A stretch of 64,000 nt of DNA from assembly GCA_965220985.1 (NCBI GenBank), contig OZ244854.1:1178001-1242000 (forward strand), read 5' to 3'. This DNA comes from JAPPHA01 sp965220985. Its GTDB lineage: Bacteria > Pseudomonadota > Alphaproteobacteria > Rhodobacterales > Rhodobacteraceae. The position numbers and the translations under genes were made by a program. Each line of letters opens with the position of its first letter. The stretch's first letter is position 1. Under the pieces are notes generated by a model. It was not told the origin of the DNA, made no database searches, and worked only from the letters and a program-made list of their open reading frames with translations. This document shows positions 18,301-23,633 of this stretch, piece after piece.

Positions 18301-19623
18301 GCGCAGCAGACCATCGGCCAGCGGCTGTCGTCCGCGCCGGGGGTGTTCAACCTGACGCTCGCCGGGCGGCAGGTCGAGTTCGGTGCGGCATCCGAGCCGG
18401 TGGAGTTCGATTGGCGCGAACGCGGGATGGCGTTTGACGGCGACGACGACCAGCAGCGCGTCAGCTGGGAGGAGTTTCGTCGCGACAGCGCCTTCGAGAT
18501 GGCTTTCAGGGAATCTGCGAGCGGCCTGGAGATGACGGCTTGGGGCCAGGGAGGGCTGACGAGCTTCCGGGCCGAGGGGGCGGCGACCTCCCATGACAAC
18601 CGCATGGAGACCGGCTGGCTTGGCATGGATGCGCGCATGGGCGACGGGCTGCTGATGGGCTTCGCCTATTCGCGGAGCGCAGGCGAGACTGAAGCGAGCG
18701 ACGGGGCGGGCTTCACCACCGCGCTCGACGCCGCCTGGCCCTACATGCAGCTGAAACTCGCTGGCGGGACCGAGGTCTGGACCATGCTGGGCGCGGGCAA
18801 CGGATCGGTCGAATACCGACCGGCGGAGGGATCCGGCGAGAGCAGGGCCCTGGAGATGCGCCTGGCCTCGGCCGGCGGTCGTCAGCCGCTGGCCAAGCTG
18901 GGCGCGCTCGACCTCGCGCTTGATGCCGACGCGGGCTTCGTCTCGCTGGAGACCGGCGGCACGACGCGCTCGGTGACTGGCGGGCATGAGGTGCAGGTCT
19001 GGCGGGCGCGGGCGTCGCTGGAGGCTGAGCATGAGGGTTGGGGCCTCGGCAGCGCCTCGCTGGCGCCTTTCGGTTCGCTGGCGTGGCGCGGCGAAGGCGG
19101 CGACTGGCAGGATGGCTCCGGGGTGGAGGCCGGCTTCGGCGCGCGCCTCCTCGCGCCGGGCTCGCGCTTCGCGCTCGTGGCCGAGGGCCGCCATCTGGCG
19201 CTTTCCACCGGGACCGGCCATGTCGGGACGGGTGCGAGCCTGACGGCCGAGCTTGAGCCGGCGGCGGACGGCGCGGGCCTCTCCTGGTCGGCAAGCCTGG
19301 CGACCGGCCTGCGTGCCGATGGCGGGGCGATGATGCTGGCCGACGATCTGGACCATGTCGCAGCCGGCCTCGTGTCCGACGACGATCACAAGGCGTTCGA
19401 ACTGGAAGCCCGCTACGGCTTCCGTCTGCCAGCGACGCACGGCCTGCTGTCGCCGCTGCTTCGTCTCTCGCATGAAGAAGGCAACGGGCGTGACATCGAA
19501 GCCGGCCTGTCCCTTCAGGCGGAAAAGGGTCGCGTCGATCTCGAACTTGCCGCCGGCCACGAGTATCGCAACGGTTCCACCGACAACACTCGCTTCCGCC
19601 TCGATCTCCGCCTCGGCTTCTGA
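6370..19623 (+). CDS. Giant fibronectin-III/Ig-repeat autotransporter-like surface protein
   Basis: 4417 residues. The start may be ATG 6370 or ATG 6385; neither has a perfect ribosome site. An extended signal peptide ends in a hydrophobic stretch and AFAPAAAA near residue 78. The passenger then runs to about residue 3950 and holds roughly 21 Fn3 modules, ten He_PIG-like Ig modules (motif TRTVSGTPTA) and about nine further Ig-like modules (motifs LTFGDASV or PSFGSETIP). In most of the chain they form a four-module super-repeat Ig, Ig, Fn3, Fn3 of about 386 residues. Residues about 3970-4417 form a beta-barrel of the autotransporter type ending in Phe (RLDLRLGF). The passenger appears to lack cysteine, as usual for type V passengers. 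It is inferred to be a secreted or surface-anchored adhesin; no catalytic domain was seen. A related protein is at 36262. Confidence 0.88.
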   Translation: MELETMNLFNALRPTRATCRSSQSALPWNKEGVAARPSPPERSNRFKQAIVRIVTGLRIGTAASAALLALAFAPAAAAYTPDAPTGLTATAGEGEVVLSWSKSWIDNGAGEDADNDWWLDGYQVRYRKGASFPNGGGWRNISGSTFRTTAHTVTGLENGADYVFQIRRAYDVFPPWGWWYSRQYGPSSGVAAATPRGPALAFDGAATIADQSYVQGAAIAALVLPAATGGNGALSYALTPTLPAGLSLDMATRTVSGTPTALQAATSYSWTVNDTDGDSASLNFSIEVVAPSQQLTFGDASVPDVVWLVYYVEWDMQLPAATGGVGAVSYALSPALPEGLAFTASDRRIKGWGSARGVSDFKTYTLTATDAVGQQASLTFKFRLGYIRPAIPANFVAQAGNGQVTLDWDDPDDPNVDHYELRYRKGGGFSGDGGWTKIAGSSGATTSHVVTGLENGSQYAFQIRSADALPGHEVNESQPSVTVTATPNAVPGAPTGLTAVGGNGRLALAWTLPTNTTDIEKQQVRWKVTSALPFTAGDAWTDLAGDATSHQVTGLSNDIAVSVELRAVNGMGAGPAATVAGTPYPKPGAPAGLGAFLGNGEIYLRWTDPNNPHITGYEYDHSPGDIGWTLIGDSNASTTTATVTGLTNGTTYTIRLRAVTADHEGDVSFITATLEETPSTPTIDSVVAGDGTVTWTVSAQSYETITSWQARLKVKGAATYPIWSNVGVTGSGASRTIQIGNLTNGTTYVGQVRAMNGVVVGPASNEAEVTPDLPPSRPQGFNLVPGDAKVNLAWNDQSSESRIDNWQYQQKVGTAGWGEWTEIGDSHSATTSHAQAGLTNGTTYGYRIRARTIGGVVGAAAGPLTATPNAVPGAPTGLAAVGGNGGLALSWALPTNTSDIGKLQLRWKASSALPFTASDAWTDLAGDATGYRLTGLTNETAYSIELRAVNGLDAGPVATVAGTPQNLMPSFGQATVAGRSFAQNAAITAFILPEATGGDGLRSYALTPDLPAGLALDMATRTVSGTPTALQAATSYSWTVTDADGDSASLSFTIEVVAPSQQLTFGDASVPDLDWTFAGLWNYQLPAATGGAGAVSYALTPALPEGLAFTASDRRVKGRGSADETSWTYTTYTLTATDEAGQQASLTFELRIKYLEPDKPANFVAQAGDEQVTLSWDDPDDPHMTDYELRYRKGEHFSDDSGWTKIAGSSGATTSHVVTGLENGAQYVFQIRAVYTFRDYTNESYASDAVTVTLPTVPEAPTGLTAVGGNGRLALAWTLPTNTTDIEKQQVRWKVTSALPFTASDAWTDLAGDATSHQVTGLANDIAVSVELRAMNRKGTGPAATVSGTPQDLTPSFGTETIANRGVVQNAAIAAFALPEASGGDGTLSYALTPTLPAGLSLDMATRTVSGTPTALQAAKSYSWTVTDEDGDAASLSFTIEVVAPSQQLTFGDASVPDLDWTFAGLWNYQLPAATGGAGAVSYALTPALPEGLAFTASDRRVKGRGSADETSWTYTTYTLTATDEAGQQASLTFELRIKYLEPDKPANFVAQAGDEQVTLSWDDPDDPHMTDYELRYRKGEHFSDDSGWTKIAGSSGATTSHVVTGLENGSQYVFQLRAVYTFRDYTNESYASDAVTVTLPTVPGAPTGLTAVGGNGRLALAWTLPTNTTDIEKQQVRWKVTSALPFTASDAWTDLAGDATSHQVTGLSNGIAVSVELRAMNRKGTGPAATVSGTPQDLTPSFGTTTIANRGVVQNAAIAAFVLPEASGGDGTLSYALTPTLPAGLSLDMATRTVSGTPTALQAATSYSWTVTDADGDSASLSFTMQVLTPAQLLTFGDASVPKLDWRFTGLWNYQLPAATGGAGTVSYALTPALPEGLAFTASDRRVKGRGTARSADAGLVREYTTYTLTATDATGQQASLTFELRLSYYVPDKPANVVAQSGDGQVTLSWDDPDDPHMTDYELRYRKGTSIGGHGGWTKIAGSSGATTSHVVTGLENGSQYVFQIRAIYTLSGPVSYTNGSVPSDAVTATPNAVPVAPTGLTAVGGNGRLALAWTLPTNTTDIEKQQVRWKVTSALPFTASDAWTDLAGDATSHQVTGLSNDIAVSVELRAVNGLGTGPAATVSGTPQDLTVSFGDATVADRSLAQNVAIAAFVLPEASGGDGTLSYALTPDLPAGLTLDAATRTVSGTPTALQAATSYSWTATDADGDSASLSFTMPVVTPTHLLTFGDASVRDLYWLVYWEEREEQLPAATGGLGAVSYALTPTLPEGLAFTASDRRIKGWGSPRGESDFKTYTLTASDTVGQEASLTFKLRVGYIRPAIPANFAAQAGDGQVTLNWDDPDDPNVDYYELRYRKGGGLSGDGGWTKIAGSSGATTSHVVTGLENGAQYAFQIRSAHIKPGLINEGKPSVTVTAVPKAVPGAPTGLTAVGGNGGLALAWTLPTSTTAIEKQQLRWKVTSALPFTASDAWTDLAGDATSHQVTGLANGIAVSVELRAVNGLGAGPAATVAGTPQDPTPSFGAETIADRNVVQNVAIAAFALPEASGGDGTLSYALTPTLPAGLSLDMATRTVSGTPTALQAATSYSWTVTDADGDVASLPFTIRVVATGELPSFGSETIPELTWIVGHPGSYSLTLPAATGGTGALTYSLTPALPAGVTFDGATRELAGVPRNGPHYTTYTYTAEDDSGNRASLTFIMDNPVFNGSEFEPANLAVEASNGQVTLTWNAPPYIGLQHYEMRFTDGAGFGDDDGWTQIPGSDTTSRVVTGLTNGTAYRFELRAINTFGASRSIAITATPQDQVPSFGTATIADRSLAQNAAIAAFVLPEASGGDGTLSYALTPDLPAGLVLDMATRTVSGTPTALQAATSYSWTATDADGDSASLSFTMQVLTPAQLLTFGDASVPDVVWLVYYVEWDMQLPAATGGVGAVSYALSPALPEGLAFTASDRRIKGWGSARGVSDFKTYTLTATDAVGQQASLTFKFRLGYIRPAIPANFAAQAGNGQVTLDWDDPDDPNVDHYELRYRKGGGFSGDGGWTKIAGSSGATTSHVVTGLENGAQYAFQIRSAHVKPGAYINESEPSVTVTAVPKAVPGAPTGLTAVGGNGRLALAWTLPTNTTAIEKQQMRWKVTSALPFTASDAWTDIAADATSHQVTGLANGIAVSVELRAVNGLGAGPAATVAGTPQDPTPSFGAETIADRNVVQNVAIAAFALPEASGGDGTLSYALTPTLPAGLSLDMATRTVSGTPTALQAATSYSWTVTDADGDVASLAFTIRVVATGELPSFGSETIPELTWIVAHPGSYGLTLPAATGGTGALTYSLTPALPAGVTFDGATRELAGVPWNGPHYTTYTYTAEDDSGNRASLTFVMDNPVFIGSEYEPANLAVEASNGQVTLTWNAPPDSGLQHYEMRFTDGAGFGDDDGWTQIPGSDTTSRVVTGLTNGTAYRFELRAINTFGASRSIAITATPQDLTPSFGTETIANRSLAQSAAIAAFVLPEASGGDGTLSYALTPDLPAGLVLDVATRTVSGTPTALQAATSYSWTATDADGDSASLSFTMQVLTPAQLLTFGDASVRDLVWLVYWEEREEQLPAATGGVGAVSYALTPTLPEGLAFTASDRRIKGWGSARGVSDFKTYTLTASDTVGQEASLTFKLRLDYVRPAIPANLAAQAGNGQVTLDWDDPDDPNVDHYELRYRKGGGFSGDGGWTKIAGSSGATTSHVVTGLENDAQYAFQIRSVHVKPGHYINVSEPSVTVTAVPNAVPGAPTGLTAVGGNGGLALAWTLPTNTTAIEKQQLRWKVTSALPFTASDAWTDIAGDATSHQVTGLSNDIAVSVELRAVNGLGAGPAATVAGTPQDLTPSFGAATIADRNVAQNAAIAAFALPEASGGDGTLSYALTPTLPAGLSLDMATRTVSGTPTAALAVTTYSWTATDADGDSASLSFTIEVAAGGGANAAARQAFGKSLAGMAASMLDGAQQTIGQRLSSAPGVFNLTLAGRQVEFGAASEPVEFDWRERGMAFDGDDDQQRVSWEEFRRDSAFEMAFRESASGLEMTAWGQGGLTSFRAEGAATSHDNRMETGWLGMDARMGDGLLMGFAYSRSAGETEASDGAGFTTALDAAWPYMQLKLAGGTEVWTMLGAGNGSVEYRPAEGSGESRALEMRLASAGGRQPLAKLGALDLALDADAGFVSLETGGTTRSVTGGHEVQVWRARASLEAEHEGWGLGSASLAPFGSLAWRGEGGDWQDGSGVEAGFGARLLAPGSRFALVAEGRHLALSTGTGHVGTGASLTAELEPAADGAGLSWSASLATGLRADGGAMMLADDLDHVAAGLVSDDDHKAFELEARYGFRLPATHGLLSPLLRLSHEEGNGRDIEAGLSLQAEKGRVDLELAAGHEYRNGSTDNTRFRLDLRLGF
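7252..7800 (+). repeat. Long direct repeat, copy 1 (partner 15061-15609)
   Basis: This Ig-plus-Fn3 segment of the giant gene recurs 7809 bases downstream with very few differences; for example 7321-7380 and 15130-15189 are identical. The offset is a multiple of three, so the frame is kept. Such identity, synonymous sites included, points to recent duplication or gene conversion. Confidence 0.9.
9541..11856 (+). repeat. Tandem 1158-bp repeat units in the giant gene
   Basis: Two adjacent units, 9541-10698 and 10699-11856, are nearly identical at DNA level over most of their length. Each encodes 386 residues: an Ig-like module, an Fn3 module starting at PDKPANFVAQ, a second Fn3 starting at APTGLTAVGGNG, and the next Ig module. 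The next units, from 11857, keep the order but have diverged. Confidence 0.92.
13636..14770 (+). repeat. Long direct repeat, copy 1 (partner 15649-16783)
   Basis: The segment recurs 2013 bases (671 codons) downstream with high identity. It carries Fn3, He_PIG-like Ig, a distinct Ig variant (PSFGSETIPELTWIV) and a distinct Fn3 (EPANLAVEASNG) found only in these two places. The arrangement shows that a mixed block was duplicated as one piece. Confidence 0.9.
15061..15609 (+). repeat. Long direct repeat, copy 2 (partner 7252-7800)
   Basis: Second copy of the Ig-plus-Fn3 block first seen at 7252. Differences are confined to a few bases until near 15590, where the sequence coding for the Fn3 end diverges. 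Confidence 0.9.
15649..16783 (+). repeat. Long direct repeat, copy 2 (partner 13636-14770)
   Basis: Second copy of the 671-codon-spaced block. Small differences, such as GHPGSYSL versus AHPGSYGL and YIGLQHYE versus DSGLQHYE, show that the copies are not an assembly duplicate. Confidence 0.9.
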
Positions 19624-19625
19624 AG

Positions 19626-19649
19626 CCGGGGTGGCGACGCCCGCCCCGG
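19626..19649 (+). terminator. Stem-loop after the giant autotransporter gene
   Basis: CCGGGGTGG (19626-19634) pairs with CCGCCCCGG (19641-19649) through a 6-base loop, with one G-T wobble. It starts 3 bases after the stop codon. No strong T-run follows, so it may be a weak intrinsic terminator or an mRNA-stabilising hairpin. Confidence 0.5.
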
Positions 19650-20080
19650 TTCCGACAACTCGCCGGGGGGGCACGACCCTCTGGCGCGTGGCAGCGGGAT
19701 GACGACGGTCCGACCGGCGGTTGCAGCCATCCGAGTCGACTGGCCTGCTCACCGCGAAAGAGCCCCGACCGAATGGAGAAGCCATGCCGGCGTCCACTGA
19801 CCGCGGCACCCGCCGGCGATCCGATCATCGCGTGGATCACCGGGGTGCCTGGTGGCAAATTTCCTGCTGGCCGTGCGCGAGTGCGCCCGGGTTCGCACAA
19901 ACTCGCTTGCGCCAATTCTGGATATCCTCACGACGCGAACTCGGCGTCAAAGTCATTCAACGAACAGAACCCATCGTGGTTGATTCTCAACGCTTGGCGC
20001 CTTCCCGGCGCATCGGCGCGGATGTGGGCGGCACGCGGGGCGATGCGCTGGTGGTCGGCAAAGGTGCCGAGCACACATGA

Positions 20081-20206
20081 GTGCGCGCTGGAACCCGTGC
20101 AGCCCGCATTCTGGAAGAGCGCTGGCCCGACCTTTTGCCGGACCTGTTGCGGTCTGAACTGGCGGTCCGATTCTCGACCCCGCAACGTGTCGCGACACCA
20201 TCGGCA
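20081..20206 (+). pseudogene. Remnant of an MttB-family methyltransferase 3' end
   Basis: One frame reads ARILEERWPDLLPDLLRSEL, then AVRFSTPQRVATPS. This aligns without gaps to the last residues of the intact protein at 4260-5780 (ARILQEHWPDHLPDPLMHEL, then AVSFSIPQRAVMPS). An in-frame stop just before it and the absence of the rest of the gene show it is a fragment. Similarity continues past the gene end: gatcgcgattcag occurs in both 3' flanks. It is less similar to the tail of the second MttB gene at 21745. Confidence 0.8.
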
Positions 20207-20404
20207 GGACACCGCAAAGAAGATCGCGATTCAGATCGACAGAATTTCGTGATTGCCTCAAAGAAATCCCGGCGATAACGTTTTGTCGGGCTCGCTGGTG
20301 TGACGCATAAAGGCTCAAGGCATCCCGAGTTCCCGGGCCAAATTGGTTTCGGGGCGTTCGACAGCCGGTGTGATGGACATGTCGATTGATCTGTTGGCAA
20401 ATCG

Positions 20405-21748
20405 ATGGGGATGACCGCGTCGAAAGCGCTTGCGGAATTCGCCGTCACCGCGCAGCCTGATCCGTCACTGGCCGGGATTGTCACGAGGGCGGTGGCGGAC
20501 TGTTTCGGTTGCATCCTCGCCGGTGCCGAGAGCGACGTGGCCCGTCGCGCGCGGGCCGCATTCTCGCTCGTCGGGTCGGGGAGTTCGCCGGTCTTCGGAA
20601 CGTCTGAAACCCTGCCTGCATCCCATGCCGCTCTGGTCAACGCGGTTGCCGGTCACGCTTGGGAACTCGACGACTGGGAAGAACCCGGAAACACCCATCC
20701 GACCGTGATTCTGCTGCCGGCCTTGCTTGCTGCCGCGCACCTGCGTCCAACAAGCGGTGCGCGCTTGTTCGCCGCCTATTCCGTGGGCACCGAGATCATC
20801 ATGCGCCTCGGCGTCGCCGTGTCGCTCGATCACTACACCCGCGGGTTTCACACGACCGCCACGCTGGGCACCATCGGCGTTGCCGGCGCGGTGGCCCGCC
20901 TGTTGTCGTTGACGCCGCTTCAGACTACCCATGCGCTGTCGATCGCCGCATCGCAGGCAACCGGATACACCATCCAGTTCGGAACCGATGCCAAGCCGCT
21001 GCAGGCGGGGTTCGCCGCGCGCGCAGGCCTCGAGGCGGCGTGTCTCGCGGCCAACGGAGCGACGGGGCAGCCGGAGGTCATCGACAATCCACGCGGTCTT
21101 GCGGGACTGATGGCACCGCATTCAACGGAGAGGTTTGGCGAACTCCCCGATAGCCTCGGCTCGCCCTGGGCGCTCGATGAGCACGGACTCGTTCTCAAGC
21201 CGTGGCCCTCTTGCGGATACACCCATCGATTGATGACGGCGGCGCTCGAGCTTCGGTCGCAGCTGCATGGAGAAACAGCAGATATCGTGGCCATCGATGC
21301 GACGTTGCCCGACTTCCACCACGCAATCCTGCCGTTTCATCGCCCGCGAAGCCGAAAGGAAGCCTTGTTTTCGGTGCCCGCCTGCGTCGCCCAGACGCTG
21401 GCTGCCGGAACGCTGACACTCGACGACAGCGCATCGGAATTCTGGACCGGCACGGAAGTCGAGCGCTTGATCGATGTCACGACAGTCACGCCGGAACCGG
21501 CGCGGAACAGGGCCCTGAACTATGACCCCGATCAACCGGATCGGCTGACAATCACCCGTTCGACAGGCGAGGTGCTGGAGGCCAGCTGTGTCTATCCGCT
21601 TGGCGCTTCGCAAAATCCAATGAGCGACGAGGAACTGGCGGACAAGTGGCACTGGGCGACGGGGCGGCCCGAGGCGGAGTTTCGGCAGGCCTTGTCATGG
21701 GTCGAGGCTTCCGACGTTGCCGGTTTCTTCATGGAGCTGTCGCGGTGA
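20405..21748 (+). CDS. MmgE/PrpD family protein
   Basis: 447 residues. It shows the family pattern: an Asp-rich WELDDWEEPGNTHPT segment, then LPALLAAAHLRPTSGARLF, AYSVGTEIIMRLG and the GFHTTATLGTIGVAGAVARL glycine/alanine helix. Family members include 2-methylcitrate dehydratase, immune-responsive aconitate decarboxylase and many uncharacterised hydro-lyases. Its stop overlaps the GTG start of the second MttB-family gene (GTGA), so the two are translationally coupled. The substrate is unknown; PrpD relatives are often found beside MttB homologues and ABC transporters in catabolic clusters, which is context rather than proof. Starts at 20405 or 20411 are both possible. Confidence 0.87.
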   Translation: MGMTASKALAEFAVTAQPDPSLAGIVTRAVADCFGCILAGAESDVARRARAAFSLVGSGSSPVFGTSETLPASHAALVNAVAGHAWELDDWEEPGNTHPTVILLPALLAAAHLRPTSGARLFAAYSVGTEIIMRLGVAVSLDHYTRGFHTTATLGTIGVAGAVARLLSLTPLQTTHALSIAASQATGYTIQFGTDAKPLQAGFAARAGLEAACLAANGATGQPEVIDNPRGLAGLMAPHSTERFGELPDSLGSPWALDEHGLVLKPWPSCGYTHRLMTAALELRSQLHGETADIVAIDATLPDFHHAILPFHRPRSRKEALFSVPACVAQTLAAGTLTLDDSASEFWTGTEVERLIDVTTVTPEPARNRALNYDPDQPDRLTITRSTGEVLEASCVYPLGASQNPMSDEELADKWHWATGRPEAEFRQALSWVEASDVAGFFMELSR

Positions 21749-23280
21749 GCACGAAGCGACGCGGAAAAGGGCGCGATGCGCGCAGGCAGGCGCGCTCGGA
21801 GGGTGCCGGCCTCGGCCCGACGCAGGCAATCTGGCCAGGCATTCCCGGCGGCGGCTACCTCCCCTTGACGTCGTCCGAGGTGACCATGATCGACGAGACC
21901 GCGATGCGGATCCTGGAAACCGTCGGCATCAAGGGAGCCACCCCGTTCTGCGCCAAGACGGTCTGCTCCGCCGGTGGCAAAGTGACCGATGACGGTCGCC
22001 TCCTGATGCCGGAATCATTGGTCAGATCGACCCTCGAGCTGGCCGGTCGCGGTTTCAAACTGCATGGCACGCGACCTGAACACGACATCGATCCGTCAGG
22101 AACGCGGGTTCACTTCGGAACGTCGGGCGCTGCCGTCCATGTCATCGACAGCGAGACGGGCGAGATGCGCGACAGCACGCTGCGCGATCTTTACGACATG
22201 GCCCGGCTGGCGGATGCTCTTCCCAACATCCACATGTTTCAACGCACCGTTGTCGCCCGCGATCTGACCGACCCGCGCGAGATGGACCTCAACACCGCCT
22301 ACGCGTGCCTGAAAGGAACCGCCAAGCCAACCGGAACCTCTTTCGGTTCGGCCGAGGTGATGGAGGAAGCGGTGGAGATGTTCCGCATCATCGTTGGCGG
22401 AGCCGATGCGTTGCGTGCGCGTCCGCCGGTCTGCGTGTCGACTTGTTTCATCGTGCCTCCGCTGACGTTCGCGGAAGAGGCGTTGGGCGTGATCGAGTGC
22501 GCGGCGCGCCACGGAATTCCGCTGAAACTGGTCTCTGCCGGGCAGGCCGGAGCCACGAGCCCGGCGCCGCTTGCGGGTGCGGTTGCCCAGCAGACCGCCG
22601 AAGTGTTTGCCGGGCTGGTCTATGTCAATCTGCTGAACCCGGGACATCCGGCAACTTTCGGCGCCTTGCCGTTCGTCAGCGATCTGCGGACGGGCGCGAT
22701 GTCGGGAGGGTCGGCCGAACAGGGTCTCCTGATGGCAGCCTGCGCGCAGATGGCCCAGCACCATGGCCTGCCATGCGCGGTCAGCGCAGGCATGACCGAC
22801 AGCAAGTTGCCGGATTTTCAAGCGGGTTACGAGAAGGCGTACACCGAATTGCTCGCGTCATTGGCAGGGGCGAACCTGATCTACGAGGCAGCCGGCATGT
22901 ACGGCTCGCTCTTGGCCAGTTCGCTCGAGAGTTTCGTGCTCGACAACGACATGATCGGATCGATTCTTCGTGCCACGCGCGGCATCGAAGTGACGCCCGA
23001 GACTCTCTCGCTCGAAACCATCCGCGACGTCTGCATGGGCGGTCCGGGACATTTCCTCGGCGAAGCCCAGACTCTCGAGCGGATGCAGTCCGACTATTTC
23101 TATCCGGCCCTGTCCGACCGTCGAACGCCCCAGGAGTGGGCGGGAGCCCTCGACAAGGACCTGCTCGAACGCGCCCGTGCCCGCACCCGCGAGCTTCTTG
23201 ATGCGCCGCCCCCGGACCATTTGCCACCCGAGATCGACGCGCAGATTCGAGCCAGGTTTCCGATCCGATTGGAGCTTTGA
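21745..23280 (+). CDS. Second trimethylamine methyltransferase (MttB) family protein, non-pyrrolysine
   Basis: 511 residues from GTG 21745, which overlaps the MmgE/PrpD stop. The open frame extends upstream but would lie inside that gene. The N-terminus is basic (STKRRGKGRDARRQAR), as in the family. It shares many segments with the protein at 4260, for example GATDSKLADFQAGYEKA versus GMTDSKLPDFQAGYEKA, DNDMxGxILRA, GHFLG and a C-terminal DHLP motif. There is no in-frame amber codon. It probably transfers a methyl group from a quaternary or tertiary amine to a corrinoid protein, or has a related role; the corrinoid partner is not in the window. Confidence 0.88.
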   Translation: MSTKRRGKGRDARRQARSEGAGLGPTQAIWPGIPGGGYLPLTSSEVTMIDETAMRILETVGIKGATPFCAKTVCSAGGKVTDDGRLLMPESLVRSTLELAGRGFKLHGTRPEHDIDPSGTRVHFGTSGAAVHVIDSETGEMRDSTLRDLYDMARLADALPNIHMFQRTVVARDLTDPREMDLNTAYACLKGTAKPTGTSFGSAEVMEEAVEMFRIIVGGADALRARPPVCVSTCFIVPPLTFAEEALGVIECAARHGIPLKLVSAGQAGATSPAPLAGAVAQQTAEVFAGLVYVNLLNPGHPATFGALPFVSDLRTGAMSGGSAEQGLLMAACAQMAQHHGLPCAVSAGMTDSKLPDFQAGYEKAYTELLASLAGANLIYEAAGMYGSLLASSLESFVLDNDMIGSILRATRGIEVTPETLSLETIRDVCMGGPGHFLGEAQTLERMQSDYFYPALSDRRTPQEWAGALDKDLLERARARTRELLDAPPPDHLPPEIDAQIRARFPIRLEL

Positions 23281-23308
23281 AGGCGCACTCTGCGGGCCTG
23301 ATCACAAA

Positions 23309-23337
23309 TTGTCGCGAAACTGGATTATTCGTAAAAT
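23309..23337 (+). promoter_or_regulatory. Candidate sigma70 promoter of the Opp-type operon
   Basis: TTGTCG (23309-23314) and TAAAAT (23332-23337) are separated by exactly 17 bases, in a locally AT-rich stretch just after the MttB gene. It is the best-formed promoter I found in the window. The expected transcript start is near 23344. Confidence 0.6.
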
Positions 23338-23483
23338 TCGTCTTACATTTGTCACAATCACCTGTCAGTTTGCGGGTCAAGGAATCGGACATGTGCCAAT
23401 GGCATTCCGGACCTTTTCACCCATCCTGTCGGAATGCGGTTGCCGAAGTTGACGCAAGTCGCAATAGGAGGTGAGACAACAAA

Positions 23484-23516
23484 ATGACGGTCTGGACGGA
23501 CCGACTTCTCGAGTGA
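23484..23516 (+). CDS. Candidate 10-residue leader peptide
   Basis: ATG at 23484 opens a frame reading MTVWTDRLLE and stop. AGGAGGTGA (23466-23474), a nine-base match to the anti-Shine-Dalgarno sequence of 16S rRNA, sits 9 bases upstream. So strong a site before so short a frame, inside a long operon leader, suggests it is translated for regulation. The peptide has no run of a single amino acid, so classical amino-acid attenuation is not indicated. Its stop codon lies inside the second hairpin. Confidence 0.4.
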   Translation: MTVWTDRLLE

Positions 23517-23537
23517 CCCCAACAGGTCAAGAGTCGG
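23488..23537 (+). promoter_or_regulatory. Two mutually exclusive hairpins in the operon leader
   Basis: Hairpin 1 pairs CGGTC (23488-23492) with GACCG (23499-23503). Hairpin 2 pairs CCGACT (23501-23506) with AGTCGG (23532-23537) and has an inner stem TGACC/GGTCA (23514-23518 with 23525-23529). They share bases 23501-23503, so only one can form fully. A ribosome on the 10-codon ORF would disrupt hairpin 1 and, at its stop, hairpin 2. No T-run follows, so this is not an obvious terminator. Confidence 0.4.
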
Positions 23538-23633
23538 GATGTCCGCAGACCACCATGGCTCGACAGGACTGGCGGCACTTCAGTTGGACCGTCGGCTCAT
23601 TCGAGCGCAATTTGACCAGTTAGGAGGAATTCA

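Larger units (their letters stand above)
19624..20404. other. Intergenic region with terminator hairpin and MttB remnant
   Basis: These 781 bases hold the stem-loop at 19626-19649 and a decayed MttB 3' end at about 20081-20206. Between 19650 and 20080 no open frame has recognisable family features. The 130 bases before the next gene show no clear promoter. Confidence 0.6.
23281..23633. other. Promoter and structured leader of the Opp-type operon
   Basis: These 353 bases contain a good promoter (23309-23337), an unusually strong ribosome-binding site followed by a 10-codon ORF (23484-23516), overlapping hairpins at 23488-23537, and the AGGAGG site of the substrate-binding protein at 23622-23627. 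The implied 5' untranslated leader is close to 290 bases. Confidence 0.6.

Noticed and set aside
8470..19809. Very long open frames on the minus strand opposite the giant gene (up to 1301 codons at 8470-12375)
   Set aside because: They are complements of the repeats: their translations are Arg/His/Gly-rich, repeat with the same period and have no family features. The plus strand gives the signal peptide, modules and barrel.
19721..20252. Overlapping frames of 119-159 codons after the giant gene
   Set aside because: They run through the MttB remnant in wrong frames and resemble no family.
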